Positions 1 through 5,693 of a DNA stretch of 8,155 bases are shown piece after piece; position 1 is the stretch's first letter, and every line of letters begins with the position of its first letter. Both the position numbers and the translations under genes were made by a program. Under the pieces are notes generated by a model. It saw only the letters and a program-made list of their open reading frames with translations, was not told the origin of the DNA and ran no database searches. The DNA is from an uncultured Propioniciclava sp. Lineage in GTDB: Bacteria; Actinomycetota; Actinomycetes; Propionibacteriales; Propionibacteriaceae. Location: contig CALMPQ010000315.1 in the NCBI GenBank assembly GCA_937872005.1, positions 1-8,155 of the forward strand, in the 5' to 3' direction.

Positions 1-53
1 GGCCGGAGGGCATCGACGAGGCCGAGCCGCCGATGGCGGCGGTCGGCGCGTAA
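1..53 (+). CDS. C-terminal end of an unidentified protein (partial)
   Basis: Reading from base 3, an open frame runs to a TAA stop at 51-53, and every sense codon ends in G or C, as expected for a real gene in this genome. The visible tail reads PEGIDEAEPPMAAVGA, an acidic then small-residue end with no recognisable motif. It would converge on the glutamine amidotransferase gene with only 8 bases between the two stops. The rest lies before the window, so no function can be given. The call rests on codon bias alone and could be chance. Confidence 0.4.
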   Translation, partial: PEGIDEAEPPMAAVGA

Positions 54-61
54 CGACGGCC

Positions 62-790
62 TCAGCGGGCGAACAGCTCCACGAAGTTGCGCAGGATCCT
101 GCCGGGCGCCTCGTTGACCCCGGCCGCGTGGGCGGCCTCGACGAGGTCGTCGAACTCGTCGGGGTCGAAGTAGCCGGCGTTGCGGTAGATGACCATGCGC
201 TCGACGAGCCGCTCGACGTCGAGCTCGGGGTGGAACTGCGTCACATAGGCGCGATCACCCACCCGGAAGCTCTGCACCGGGCAGGCGGTGCCGGTGGCGA
301 GGAGGACGGAGTCGTTGGGCGTCCGGGAGCACGCCTCCTTGTGGCCGGTGAACGCCATGAACGTGTCGGGGACGCCGTCGTAGAGCGGGTCGACGCGTCC
401 GTGCTCGGTGAGGGTGATCTCGACGGCCGACGTCTTCTCGCCGTAGGTGCGGTCGACGAGCCCGCCCAGGTGCTGAGTGACGATGCCGAGGCCGTAACAG
501 AGGCCGAGCAGGGGGGTCTGGGTGGCGAGCGCCACGTCGACGATGCGGCCGAGGTCGCCTTCCACGCGGCGCTGGGTGTCGGTCTTCACCTCGTCGGAGG
601 TGTTGAACTGGCCGCCGCCGATGATGAGGCCCGAGTAGTCGTCGGGCCGGATCACCGGCAGGGGAGCCTGCTCGACGCGCAACTGCACGAGCTGGCCCGG
701 CTTGAGCCCGGCGAAGGTGGCGATCGACTCGAACTCCTTGGCCACCGCGTCGTCGTGGTCGCGGATGGACAGGTGCAGGAACGGCTTCAC
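62..790 (-). CDS. Class I glutamine amidotransferase domain protein
   Basis: A 242-residue stand-alone GATase1 (GuaA/CarA-like) protein, which would hydrolyse glutamine and pass ammonia to a partner or act on a gamma-glutamyl substrate. The nucleophile elbow GLCYGLG puts Cys at 98, and QFHPEL supplies His187 and Glu189, so the Cys-His-Glu triad is complete. IIGGG near 56-60 and FTGHKEAC near 147-154 are also typical. No synthetase domain is attached, so it is not GuaA itself. The start is GTG at 790, chosen because the family fold begins at once; a GAGAG stretch lies about 9 bases upstream. It begins 16 bases after cysE ends and is the last gene of the cysteine operon, so a role in sulfur or amino-acid metabolism is possible but unproven. 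The physiological substrate cannot be read from the sequence. Confidence 0.85.
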   Translation of the reverse strand: MKPFLHLSIRDHDDAVAKEFESIATFAGLKPGQLVQLRVEQAPLPVIRPDDYSGLIIGGGQFNTSDEVKTDTQRRVEGDLGRIVDVALATQTPLLGLCYGLGIVTQHLGGLVDRTYGEKTSAVEITLTEHGRVDPLYDGVPDTFMAFTGHKEACSRTPNDSVLLATGTACPVQSFRVGDRAYVTQFHPELDVERLVERMVIYRNAGYFDPDEFDDLVEAAHAAGVNEAPGRILRNFVELFAR

Positions 791-806
791 GAAGGCTCTC
801 TCTGGG

Positions 807-1358
807 TCAGGCGACCGGGTCGATCGTGGTGTCGGCGACGACGCCGGTCACCACCGAATTGGGGGGCACGTCGTGCACGACCAGCGCGTTGGCGCCGATC
901 TGGCTGCCCGCGCCGACGGTGATGGGCCCGATGATCTTCGCGCCGGCACCGAGCAGGACGCCGTCGCCGATCGTGGGGTGCCGCTTGAACCGCCCGCGCG
1001 ACCGCCCGCCGAGGGTGACCTGGTGGTACATGACCACGTCGTCGCCGATCTCGGCGGTCTCGCCGATCACCACGCCCATGCCGTGGTCGATGAAGAACCG
1101 GCGCCCGATGGTCGCGCCCGGGTGGATCTCGACGCCCGTGATGCCGCGGGCGACCTGCGAGATCGCCCGGGCGAACGGACGCCAGCTCGACCGGCGCGTC
1201 CACAACAGGTGCGCCACCCGGTGTGCCCACACGGCGTGGACGCCCGGGTAGAGCAGCGCCACCTCGAGCCTGCTCGACGCCGCCGGGTCCTCGCGCATGG
1301 CGGCGTCGAGGTCTTCGGTCAGGCGGTCGCGCAGGCTGAGGTGGGCTTGCTGGCTCAT
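807..1358 (-). CDS. cysE: Serine O-acetyltransferase CysE
   Basis: Transfers acetyl from acetyl-CoA to L-serine to give O-acetylserine, the first committed step of cysteine synthesis. The protein is 183 residues: a helical N-terminal part (about 1-70), then a left-handed beta-helix of hexapeptide repeats (about 74-165). The active-site stretch [18 protein letters not shown] gives Asp91-His92, and RHPTIGDG gives His127, matching the two catalytic histidines of the family from memory. It is much shorter than enterobacterial CysE (about 273 residues) and is the compact type. The C-terminus is TTIDPVA and does not end in isoleucine, the residue by which classical CysE docks into CysK. Its ATG is 4 bases past the cysK stop with no clear Shine-Dalgarno, so translation is probably coupled to cysK. 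Regulation is presumably from the cysK promoter. Confidence 0.93.
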   Translation of the reverse strand: MSQQAHLSLRDRLTEDLDAAMREDPAASSRLEVALLYPGVHAVWAHRVAHLLWTRRSSWRPFARAISQVARGITGVEIHPGATIGRRFFIDHGMGVVIGETAEIGDDVVMYHQVTLGGRSRGRFKRHPTIGDGVLLGAGAKIIGPITVGAGSQIGANALVVHDVPPNSVVTGVVADTTIDPVA

Positions 1359-1362
1359 GGGG

Positions 1363-2292
1363 TCAGTCCATCAGGTCCGCGTACAGCACCGAGCTCAGGT
1401 AACGCTCACCGAAGCTCGGGATGATCACGACGATGGTCTTGCCGGCGTTCTCCTCGCGGGCGGCGACCTGGCCGGCGGCCGTGAGCGCGGCACCCGAGGA
1501 GATGCCGACGAGCAGGCCCTCCTGCTTGGCGGCCTCGCGGGCGGTGGCCACCGCGTCCTCGGAGTTGACGGGGATGACCTCGTCGATGATCGACCGGTCG
1601 AGGATGGCCGGGATGAAGTTCGCCCCGATGCCCTGGATCTTGTGCGGGCCGGGCTGGTTGCCCGACAGGATCGCGGACTCCTCGGGCTCGACCGCGACCA
1701 TCGTCACCTCGGGCTTGCGCTCCTTGAGCACCTGGCCGACGCCGGAGATGGTGCCGCCGGTGCCGATGCCGGCCACGACGATGTCGACGGTGCCGTCGGT
1801 GTCGTTCCAGATCTCTTCGGCCGTCGTCCTGCGGTGGATCTCGACGTTGGCCGGGTTCTCGAACTGGCGCACCAGGACGCCGCCACGCTCCTCGGCGATC
1901 TCGTTGGCCTTGTTGACCGCACCCCGCATGCCCTCGGGGCCGGGGGTCAGCACGAGCTCGGCGCCGAACGCGCGCAGCAGGGCGCGGCGCTCCTTGCTCA
2001 TGGTCTCGGGCATCGCGAGCACGACCTGGTAACCGCGGGCGGCGCCGACCATCGCCAGGGCGATGCCCGTGTTGCCCGAGGTGGCCTCGACGATGGTGCC
2101 GCCGGTCTGCAGTTCGCCGGACGCCTCGGCCGCGTCGATCATCGCGACACCGATGCGGTCCTTGACCGAGTTGGCGGGGTTGTAGAACTCCAGCTTGGCC
2201 AGCACGGTGGCCTTCGCGTCGGGGAAGAGCTTGTTGATCTTGACCAGCGGCGTGCGACCGATGAGGTCGGTGACGTTCTCGAACACGTTCAT
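1363..2292 (-). CDS. cysK: Cysteine synthase (O-acetylserine sulfhydrylase) CysK
   Basis: A pyridoxal-phosphate enzyme that replaces the acetyl group of O-acetylserine with sulfide to make cysteine in the cytosol. The length of 309 residues is normal for CysK. The Schiff-base lysine is K44 in [11 protein letters not shown]. The asparagine/substrate loop TSGNTG lies at 71-76, the phosphate-binding GTGGT at 177-181, and GISSGAA at 263-269 contacts the PLP ring. No CBS domain is present, so it is not cystathionine beta-synthase; CysM is less likely given the sequence and the cysE neighbour. An upstream in-frame extension to 2769 runs across the vapBC region and is not coding; the ATG at 2292 starts the family fold exactly. 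There is no Shine-Dalgarno, but a TACGTT box sits 6 bases upstream, suggesting a leaderless message. First gene of cysK-cysE-amidotransferase. Confidence 0.96.
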   Translation of the reverse strand: MNVFENVTDLIGRTPLVKINKLFPDAKATVLAKLEFYNPANSVKDRIGVAMIDAAEASGELQTGGTIVEATSGNTGIALAMVGAARGYQVVLAMPETMSKERRALLRAFGAELVLTPGPEGMRGAVNKANEIAEERGGVLVRQFENPANVEIHRRTTAEEIWNDTDGTVDIVVAGIGTGGTISGVGQVLKERKPEVTMVAVEPEESAILSGNQPGPHKIQGIGANFIPAILDRSIIDEVIPVNSEDAVATAREAAKQEGLLVGISSGAALTAAGQVAAREENAGKTIVVIIPSFGERYLSSVLYADLMD

Positions 2293-2298
2293 GGGTGA

Positions 2299-2304
2299 AA
2301 CGTA
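2299..2304 (-). promoter_or_regulatory. -10 box of the cysK operon, predicted leaderless
   Basis: On the minus strand the hexamer TACGTT (form TAnnnT) is followed by six bases, TCACCC, and then the cysK ATG at 2292. Transcription starting 6-7 bases after a -10 would begin at or next to the A of ATG. I see no good -35 hexamer and no Shine-Dalgarno. The promoter is divergent from the vapB promoter within 84 bp. Confidence 0.55.
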
Positions 2305-2361
2305 CCGGTCGGGGGAAGCGCGTGGGCGGCCTCTCAGCGTGCGGAGCGGGTGATTGCAGGG

Positions 2362-2379
2362 TGCTAGCATGGGGCCATG
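2362..2379 (+). promoter_or_regulatory. vapBC -10 box with overlapping palindromes (candidate operator)
   Basis: TAGCAT at 2365-2370 lies 6 bases before the vapB ATG (2377), so a transcript would start at the start codon itself. The same bases hold a perfect 8-bp palindrome, TGCTAGCA (2362-2369). A second inverted repeat, CATGG-GG-CCATG (2368-2379), ends on the start codon. Ribbon-helix-helix antitoxins bind short palindromes over their own promoter, so these are candidate VapB operator half-sites. The promoter is inferred, and the exact site is uncertain. Confidence 0.5.
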
Positions 2380-2604
2380 ACGACGCTCTACATTCGGGAT
2401 GTCCCCGCCGAGGTCGCGGCCACGCTGAAGGAGCGGGCGGCCGCCGCGGGCATGTCGCTGTCCGCCTACGTGGCCGGCGAATTGGCCAGGAGCGCGGCCC
2501 GGCCCACGAACGCGGAGATCGTCGCCCGGCTGCGGGCGCTGGATCGCTCGGCGGGGCCCAGCACCGATGAGGTCCTTGCCGCCGTGCAGGCCGGGCGCCG
2601 ATGA
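2377..2604 (+). CDS. vapB: VapB-type antitoxin, ribbon-helix-helix
   Basis: A 75-residue protein that would neutralise the VapC ribonuclease encoded next to it and repress its own promoter. The N-terminal 40 residues ([18 protein letters not shown] then [18 protein letters not shown]) show the beta-strand, helix, helix pattern of a FitA/Arc-like ribbon-helix-helix DNA-binding domain. Residues about 42-75 (with [12 protein letters not shown] and [13 protein letters not shown]) form the charged, helical tail that usually wraps the toxin. Its stop overlaps the vapC ATG as ATGA at 2601-2604, so the two are translationally coupled. The start is fixed by the domain beginning at residue 3 and by the -10 box 6 bases upstream. 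Which VapC-family RHH subgroup it belongs to cannot be told by eye. Confidence 0.88.
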   Translation: MTTLYIRDVPAEVAATLKERAAAAGMSLSAYVAGELARSAARPTNAEIVARLRALDRSAGPSTDEVLAAVQAGRR

Positions 2605-2993
2605 TCGTCGTCGATGCCTCGGCCATGGTCGAGGCCTTGGTCGGGCGTGATGCCGACGGCGACCTGCTGGACGCGTTGGCGGGCGACCTGCACGCGCCCC
2701 ACTTGATCGATGTCGAAGTGCTCGCCGCCGTTCGGAGCCTGCTCCTGGGTGGGAAGCTCGATGGCGCACTGGCCGAGCAAGCCCGGCTCAACCACTTCTC
2801 CTTCGCCATCGAGCGGCATGACATCGCGCCGTTGTCGGACCGGATCTGGGCGCTGCGCCACCAGTTCACGGCCTACGATGCCACCTACGTCGCCCTGGCC
2901 GAGGCCTTGGGCGCGCCCCTGTTCACGTGCGACGGCAAGCTGGTCAGCGGGGCCCACTCGGCGAACGTGCGGGTGCTGCCCCGCTCCCGCTGA
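2601..2993 (+). CDS. vapC: VapC-type PIN-domain ribonuclease toxin
   Basis: A 130-residue PIN-domain endoribonuclease, the toxin of the pair; known VapCs cut tRNA or rRNA, but the target here is unknown. The Mg-binding acidic set appears complete: Asp5 ([10 protein letters not shown]), Glu39 ([10 protein letters not shown]), Asp93 ([11 protein letters not shown]) and Asp111 (FTCDGKL). The length is normal for the family. ATG at 2601 overlaps the vapB stop by four bases. The last 50 bases overlap, tail to tail, the 3' end of the rRNA methyltransferase gene on the other strand, and the TGA lies inside the right arm of an inverted repeat. The gene has slightly more A/T-ending codons (GAT, TTG) than its neighbours, a weak hint of later arrival. 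Confidence 0.9.
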   Translation: MIVVDASAMVEALVGRDADGDLLDALAGDLHAPHLIDVEVLAAVRSLLLGGKLDGALAEQARLNHFSFAIERHDIAPLSDRIWALRHQFTAYDATYVALAEALGAPLFTCDGKLVSGAHSANVRVLPRSR

Positions 2994-2998
2994 CCAGC
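2939..2998. terminator. Perfect 13-bp inverted repeat spanning both stop codons; possible bidirectional terminator
   Basis: GCTGGTCAGCGGG at 2939-2951 is the exact reverse complement of CCCGCTGACCAGC at 2986-2998, with a 34-base loop. A second pairing, AGCGGGGC (2946-2953) with GCCCCGCT (2978-2985), competes for the left arm. The vapC TGA (2991-2993) is in the right arm and the methyltransferase TGA (2944-2946, minus strand) is in the left arm. No T-tract follows on either side, so it is not a classical intrinsic terminator; many high-GC actinobacterial terminators lack one. It is the only candidate between the two converging units. Confidence 0.45.
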
Positions 2999-3792
2999 GC
3001 CCGGAACAACCAGACGCTCACCGCGATCTCGGTCGCGATCGGCTCCACGGATTCCGGCACCCCGTGGAACGCGTTCGGCCCCATCGCGATGAGGTCGCGC
3101 ACCAGCTCGGCGTCGGCGGCGATCGGCGTGCGCACGCGTTGGCGTCCGATCGCCTCGAAGTACCCGGACGCCGCACGCGTCAGCCGGGCGTCCTTGTCGG
3201 CCTCGATGCCGAGCAGCCCGTAGCGTTCGCGGAGCGACCCCAGGTGGTCGGCGTCGGGCAGTACCACGACGAGCAGCCCACCCTCGGCGAGCACGCGGGC
3301 GAACTCCGCCCGGTTGCGCGGCGCGAAGATGCAGGTGACCAGGTCGATTCTCCGCGAGCGCACCGGCAGGGTGCCCCACGCGTCGGCCACCACGGACGCC
3401 GCCCGCGCGTGCGCCTTCGCCGCCCGCCGCGCCGCCGGGACGGACACGTCGAGCGAGATCCCCCGCGCCTCGGGCAGCGCGTCGAGCAGCCGCGCGAGGT
3501 GGTGGCCGGTGCCGCCTCCGATGTCGAGCACGCGGCGGCTCCGCGCGGCCCGGCGGGCCAGCACCTCATCGACCGCGTCGAACGCCCCCGACGCGAGGAC
3601 GTGGGAGCGCGCCTCGACCATCGCAGGCGTGTCGGCGTTGGCCGGCTGGGCCGCGCCGAGCAGGTTGAGGTGCCCCTGCTTGGCCACGTCGAACGTGTGC
3701 CCGTTCGCGCAGGACGCCACCCGCTCGCCGAGGTCGAGCGCCCTGGCGCAGACGGGGCACGCGAGCAGGCCGCGGGCGGCGTCCAACCCCAT
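2944..3792 (-). CDS. 23S rRNA (guanine-N1)-methyltransferase, RlmA family
   Basis: An S-adenosylmethionine-dependent enzyme predicted to methylate N1 of a guanine in helix 35 of 23S rRNA (G745 in RlmA-I, G748 in RlmA-II/TlrB). The protein is 282 residues. The N-terminus has the family's zinc site: Cys12, Cys15, Cys28, His32, followed by FDVAKQGHLNLL at 34-45. The SAM-binding motif I is VLDIGGGTGHH at 88-98, and IFAPRNRAEFARVL lies at 155-168. MGPNAFH (237-243) recalls the Gram-positive RlmA-II/TlrB type, so G748 is the more likely target. That is inference. It starts 8 bases after the dehydrogenase gene, without a visible Shine-Dalgarno, and is the last gene of the four-gene operon. Its last 16 residues are read from the complement of vapC and look like an unstructured add-on. 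Confidence 0.85.
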   Translation of the reverse strand: MGLDAARGLLACPVCARALDLGERVASCANGHTFDVAKQGHLNLLGAAQPANADTPAMVEARSHVLASGAFDAVDEVLARRAARSRRVLDIGGGTGHHLARLLDALPEARGISLDVSVPAARRAAKAHARAASVVADAWGTLPVRSRRIDLVTCIFAPRNRAEFARVLAEGGLLVVVLPDADHLGSLRERYGLLGIEADKDARLTRAASGYFEAIGRQRVRTPIAADAELVRDLIAMGPNAFHGVPESVEPIATEIAVSVWLFRALVSGSGAAPARSPSGPR

Positions 3793-3800
3793 GGGCCGGG

Positions 3801-4559
3801 TCAGATGCCGCGGAGGCGTCCGCCGTCGACCGGGATGGTGCAGCCGGTGACGAAGGACGCGGCGTCCGAGAGCAGGAAGGCGGCCACCTTGCCGAACTCG
3901 ACCGGCTGGCCCACGCGGAGCATCGGTGAGGCCTCGCCGAACTCGCGCAGGGCCGCGTCGCGGTCGGGGGCCTGGTCGACCAGCCAGTTGATGCGGTCGG
4001 TCTGGATCGTGCCGGGCATGATGCCGACGGCGCGCGACCCCGAGTCGCCGAACTCGTTGGCGAGCTGGCGCACGAGCACCGCGAGGCCGGGGCGCGTCAC
4101 GTTCGACAGGGCCATGTCGGCCAGCGGCTCCTTGGCCGAGGTCGACAGCACGAAGCCGAGGGCGACGGGGCCGGGGGCGGCGTCCACGACGGCGCGGGCG
4201 GCGCGCAAGGCCGAGACGACCACCGAGTCGAACGCGGCGCGGTAGGTGTCGTCGGCCGTGCCGAGCACGGTGCCCTTGGGCGGGCCGCCGACGCTGATCA
4301 GGGCGCCGTCGAGCCGTCCCCAGGTGTCGACGGCCAGTCGGGCTGCGTCGGCGGCGGTGTCGGAGTCGGAAAGATCGCCGGGCAGCCCGACCGCACGGTC
4401 GGCACCCAGGGCGGCCACGGCGTCCGCGAGCGGTTCGGGCCGGCGGGCGACGAGCACGACGCGGGCGCCGTCGGCGACCAGTGCGTCGGCGGTCGCGCGG
4501 CCCAACCCGCCGGAGGCGGCGGTGACGACGTAGACCTTGTCAGTCAGTCCGAGATCCAT
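3801..4559 (-). CDS. Atypical short-chain dehydrogenase/reductase (SDR)
   Basis: A 252-residue Rossmann-fold protein of the SDR superfamily. TAASGGLG (13-20) is the TGxxxGxG cofactor motif, and VARR near 37-40 suggests NADP. SVGGP (89-93) takes the place of the usual NNAG. The C-terminal VTGCTIPVDGG (237-247) is typical of FabG-like SDRs. Oddly, the catalytic YxxxK is not there: after the conserved serine region LSTSAKEP (138-145), the position reads LSNVTRPG, so Ser152 and Arg156 stand where Tyr and Lys belong. It may be a divergent SDR subgroup with another mechanism, or non-catalytic. The ATG at 4559 has a strong Shine-Dalgarno (GGAGG, 6 bases upstream), and the gene overlaps the SURF1 gene by 20 bases. 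Annotation as a 3-oxoacyl-ACP reductase would be unsafe. Confidence 0.85.
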   Translation of the reverse strand: MDLGLTDKVYVVTAASGGLGRATADALVADGARVVLVARRPEPLADAVAALGADRAVGLPGDLSDSDTAADAARLAVDTWGRLDGALISVGGPPKGTVLGTADDTYRAAFDSVVVSALRAARAVVDAAPGPVALGFVLSTSAKEPLADMALSNVTRPGLAVLVRQLANEFGDSGSRAVGIMPGTIQTDRINWLVDQAPDRDAALREFGEASPMLRVGQPVEFGKVAAFLLSDAASFVTGCTIPVDGGRLRGI

Positions 4560-5316
4560 GGGATGCCTCCTCCTGCGCGCGGGCCGCCCGGGCCTTGGCG
4601 CGCTTGCTGTCGCGGATGTCGTTGCGGATCAGGATGAACAAGCCGATGCCCGCGATCGCGGTGAACGCGAACCACTGCATGGCGTAGCTCCAGTGCGGTC
4701 CCTCGGTGGGGGGCGGCGGCGTGACGGGCTCCAGCTCGGCCGACTGGGCCGGGGTGACCTCGATGAGCGAGAGGTACCCGTTGACCAGGGGCAGCTGCAT
4801 CGCCTCGGCGAGGGCGTCGGAGTTGATGAGGCGCACCGTGTTCTCGGTGGGCGTCATCTGGTTGGTGTTGCCCTGCTCGTTGCGGCGCACGTAGCCCAGC
4901 ACGTGCACCTCACCGGCCGGGGGAGCGGGGAAGGCCTTCGGGAAGTCCTGGCCGGGCGGGCGCTCGACGAACCCGCGGTCGACCAGCACGGTCTGACCGG
5001 TGGTGGTGCGCAGGGGGGTGACGAGCTCCCAGCCGGTGCGGCCGTCGAAGGAGCGGTAGCGGGCCTGCAGCTGCTTGTCGGCGAGGAAGGTGCCGCGCAC
5101 CTCGACGCGCTGCCACTGGTCGGAGTCCTCGATGGTGCGCGTGAAAACCTGGTCGAAGGGCAGCACGGGCGCGTTCTCGTGCTCGGCGGTGGTCGCGTTG
5201 CGGTCGCGGCGCTGGTCGAGCCGGTCGAGCTGCCACTGCCCGAGGTTGACGAAGGTGAACCCCAACGCCACGACGAAGAGCGTCATCAGCCCCCATCGCA
5301 GCCACGTGCGCTTCAC
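4540..5316 (-). CDS. SURF1-family cytochrome c oxidase assembly protein
   Basis: An inner-membrane factor for assembly (haem a insertion) of aa3-type cytochrome c oxidase. The 258 residues fit the family. One membrane helix lies near the start (about 8-27), followed directly by the SURF1 signature GQWQLDR (26-32). An extracytoplasmic domain with LVDRGFVERP (111-120) follows, then HWSYAMQWFAF leading into a second helix (about 212-231), and finally a basic and acidic cytoplasmic tail. The start is GTG at 5316, overlapping the upstream stop as GTGA; a strong AGGAGG at 5324-5329 on the minus strand fixes it. It shares 20 bases at its end with the next gene. It implies an aerobic organism with an aa3 oxidase, though no oxidase subunit genes are in the window. 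Confidence 0.92.
   Translation of the reverse strand: MKRTWLRWGLMTLFVVALGFTFVNLGQWQLDRLDQRRDRNATTAEHENAPVLPFDQVFTRTIEDSDQWQRVEVRGTFLADKQLQARYRSFDGRTGWELVTPLRTTTGQTVLVDRGFVERPPGQDFPKAFPAPPAGEVHVLGYVRRNEQGNTNQMTPTENTVRLINSDALAEAMQLPLVNGYLSLIEVTPAQSAELEPVTPPPPTEGPHWSYAMQWFAFTAIAGIGLFILIRNDIRDSKRAKARAARAQEEASHGSRTD
4566..4574 (-). promoter_or_regulatory. Shine-Dalgarno of the atypical SDR gene
   Basis: On the minus strand this is AGGAGGAGG, ending 6 bases before the ATG at 4559. It lies inside the SURF1 coding sequence and supports the 20-base overlap as real: the downstream gene can load ribosomes by itself. Confidence 0.7.
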
Positions 5317-5642
5317 CGATCGTCCTCCTGCACTTCGCCCTGGATGACCTCGCCGGTGGTGAGCTCGAGCCGCCGCTCGCCCCGGTCGTCGGGGGACGCC
5401 GTGGGTTCGGGCCGGTTGTCGCGCGCGTTGCCCAACAGCACGGCGATGCCGGGCAGCAGCGCGGCGGCGACGAACAGGACCACATTCCACGGCGTCGGGG
5501 CGACGACGGCGGACAGGAAGCAGACCACACGGAAGACCATTGTGATGATGTAGCGCTTGGCGCGCTGGTCGGTGGACAGGCTCGTGCCGAACCGCGCGCT
5601 CGTGATGAGCGGCGGCTTGATGTGCGCGGCGCGTCCAGCCAT
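5313..5642 (-). CDS. DUF3099-like small two-helix membrane protein
   Basis: A 109-residue protein resembling the actinobacterial DUF3099 family, function unknown. A soluble N-terminus (KPPLITSARFGTSLSTDQRAKRY, about 9-31) precedes two membrane helices at about 33-49 and 52-70. A short polar, acidic C-terminal tail (EPTASPDDRGERRLEL and on, about 79-109) follows. The open frame continues upstream to base 8000, but that part is antisense to fabG, fabI and the ABC gene and is not coding. ATG at 5642 is chosen because a TAGGGT -10 box lies 7 bases upstream and the family begins here; a GTG three codons earlier (5651) is an alternative. First gene of the operon with SURF1, overlapping it by four bases. 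Proximity to SURF1 allows a respiratory or envelope role, but this is unproven. Confidence 0.8.
   Translation of the reverse strand: MAGRAAHIKPPLITSARFGTSLSTDQRAKRYIITMVFRVVCFLSAVVAPTPWNVVLFVAAALLPGIAVLLGNARDNRPEPTASPDDRGERRLELTTGEVIQGEVQEDDR
5324..5329 (-). promoter_or_regulatory. Shine-Dalgarno deciding the SURF1 GTG start
   Basis: The minus strand reads AGGAGG here, 7 bases before GTG at 5316. It is the best Shine-Dalgarno in this part of the window and lies within the last codons of the DUF3099-like gene, which argues that the overlapping GTG is the true start. Confidence 0.75.
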
Positions 5643-5649
5643 GTGCGCC

Positions 5650-5655
5650 ACCCTA
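5650..5655 (-). promoter_or_regulatory. -10 box of the DUF3099/SURF1 operon, predicted leaderless
   Basis: The minus strand reads TAGGGT, then seven bases (GGCGCAC), then ATG at 5642. This suits a transcript starting at the start codon. No convincing -35 hexamer and no Shine-Dalgarno are seen. It faces away from the fabG promoter, with only 25 bases between the two -10 boxes. Confidence 0.55.
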
Positions 5656-5680
5656 CGCCTCGTTGGGGACAGTCTCACGC

Positions 5681-5686
5681 TACGGT
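5681..5686 (+). promoter_or_regulatory. -10 box of the fabG-fabI operon, predicted leaderless
   Basis: TACGGT is followed by seven bases (TGTCGCC) and then the fabG GTG at 5694. There is no Shine-Dalgarno before this GTG, which supports leaderless translation. The -35 region would fall in 5656-5664, almost touching the opposing -10 box. No TTGACA-like hexamer stands out. Confidence 0.55.
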
Positions 5687-5693
5687 TGTCGCC

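Noticed and set aside
128..1424. Plus-strand frames opposite the amidotransferase and cysE
   Set aside because: Both minus-strand genes have full catalytic motifs. The plus-strand translations are repetitive and low-complexity.
2354..2370. TTGCAG at 2354-2359 as a -35 for the vapB promoter
   Set aside because: Only 5 bases separate it from TAGCAT, far from the usual 17, so it cannot act with that -10.
2293..2869. N-terminal extension of cysK and a second long minus-strand frame across vapBC
   Set aside because: They run across the vapBC genes and give Arg/Pro-rich sequence. CysK homology begins exactly at the ATG at 2292.
2710..4245. A plus-strand open frame of about 500 residues
   Set aside because: It overlaps vapC in another frame and is antisense to the rRNA methyltransferase and SDR genes. 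Its composition (Arg, Ser, Pro, Gly) has no domain, so it is a shadow.
5653..5684. CTACG repeated at 5653-5657 and 5680-5684 as regulator binding sites
   Set aside because: Five bases is too short, and each copy is mostly explained by a -10 box.
5622..5693. Earlier ATG start for fabG at 5622
   Set aside because: It would add 24 residues unlike the family and overlap the opposing gene's first codons. GTG at 5694 fits the fold and the -10 box.
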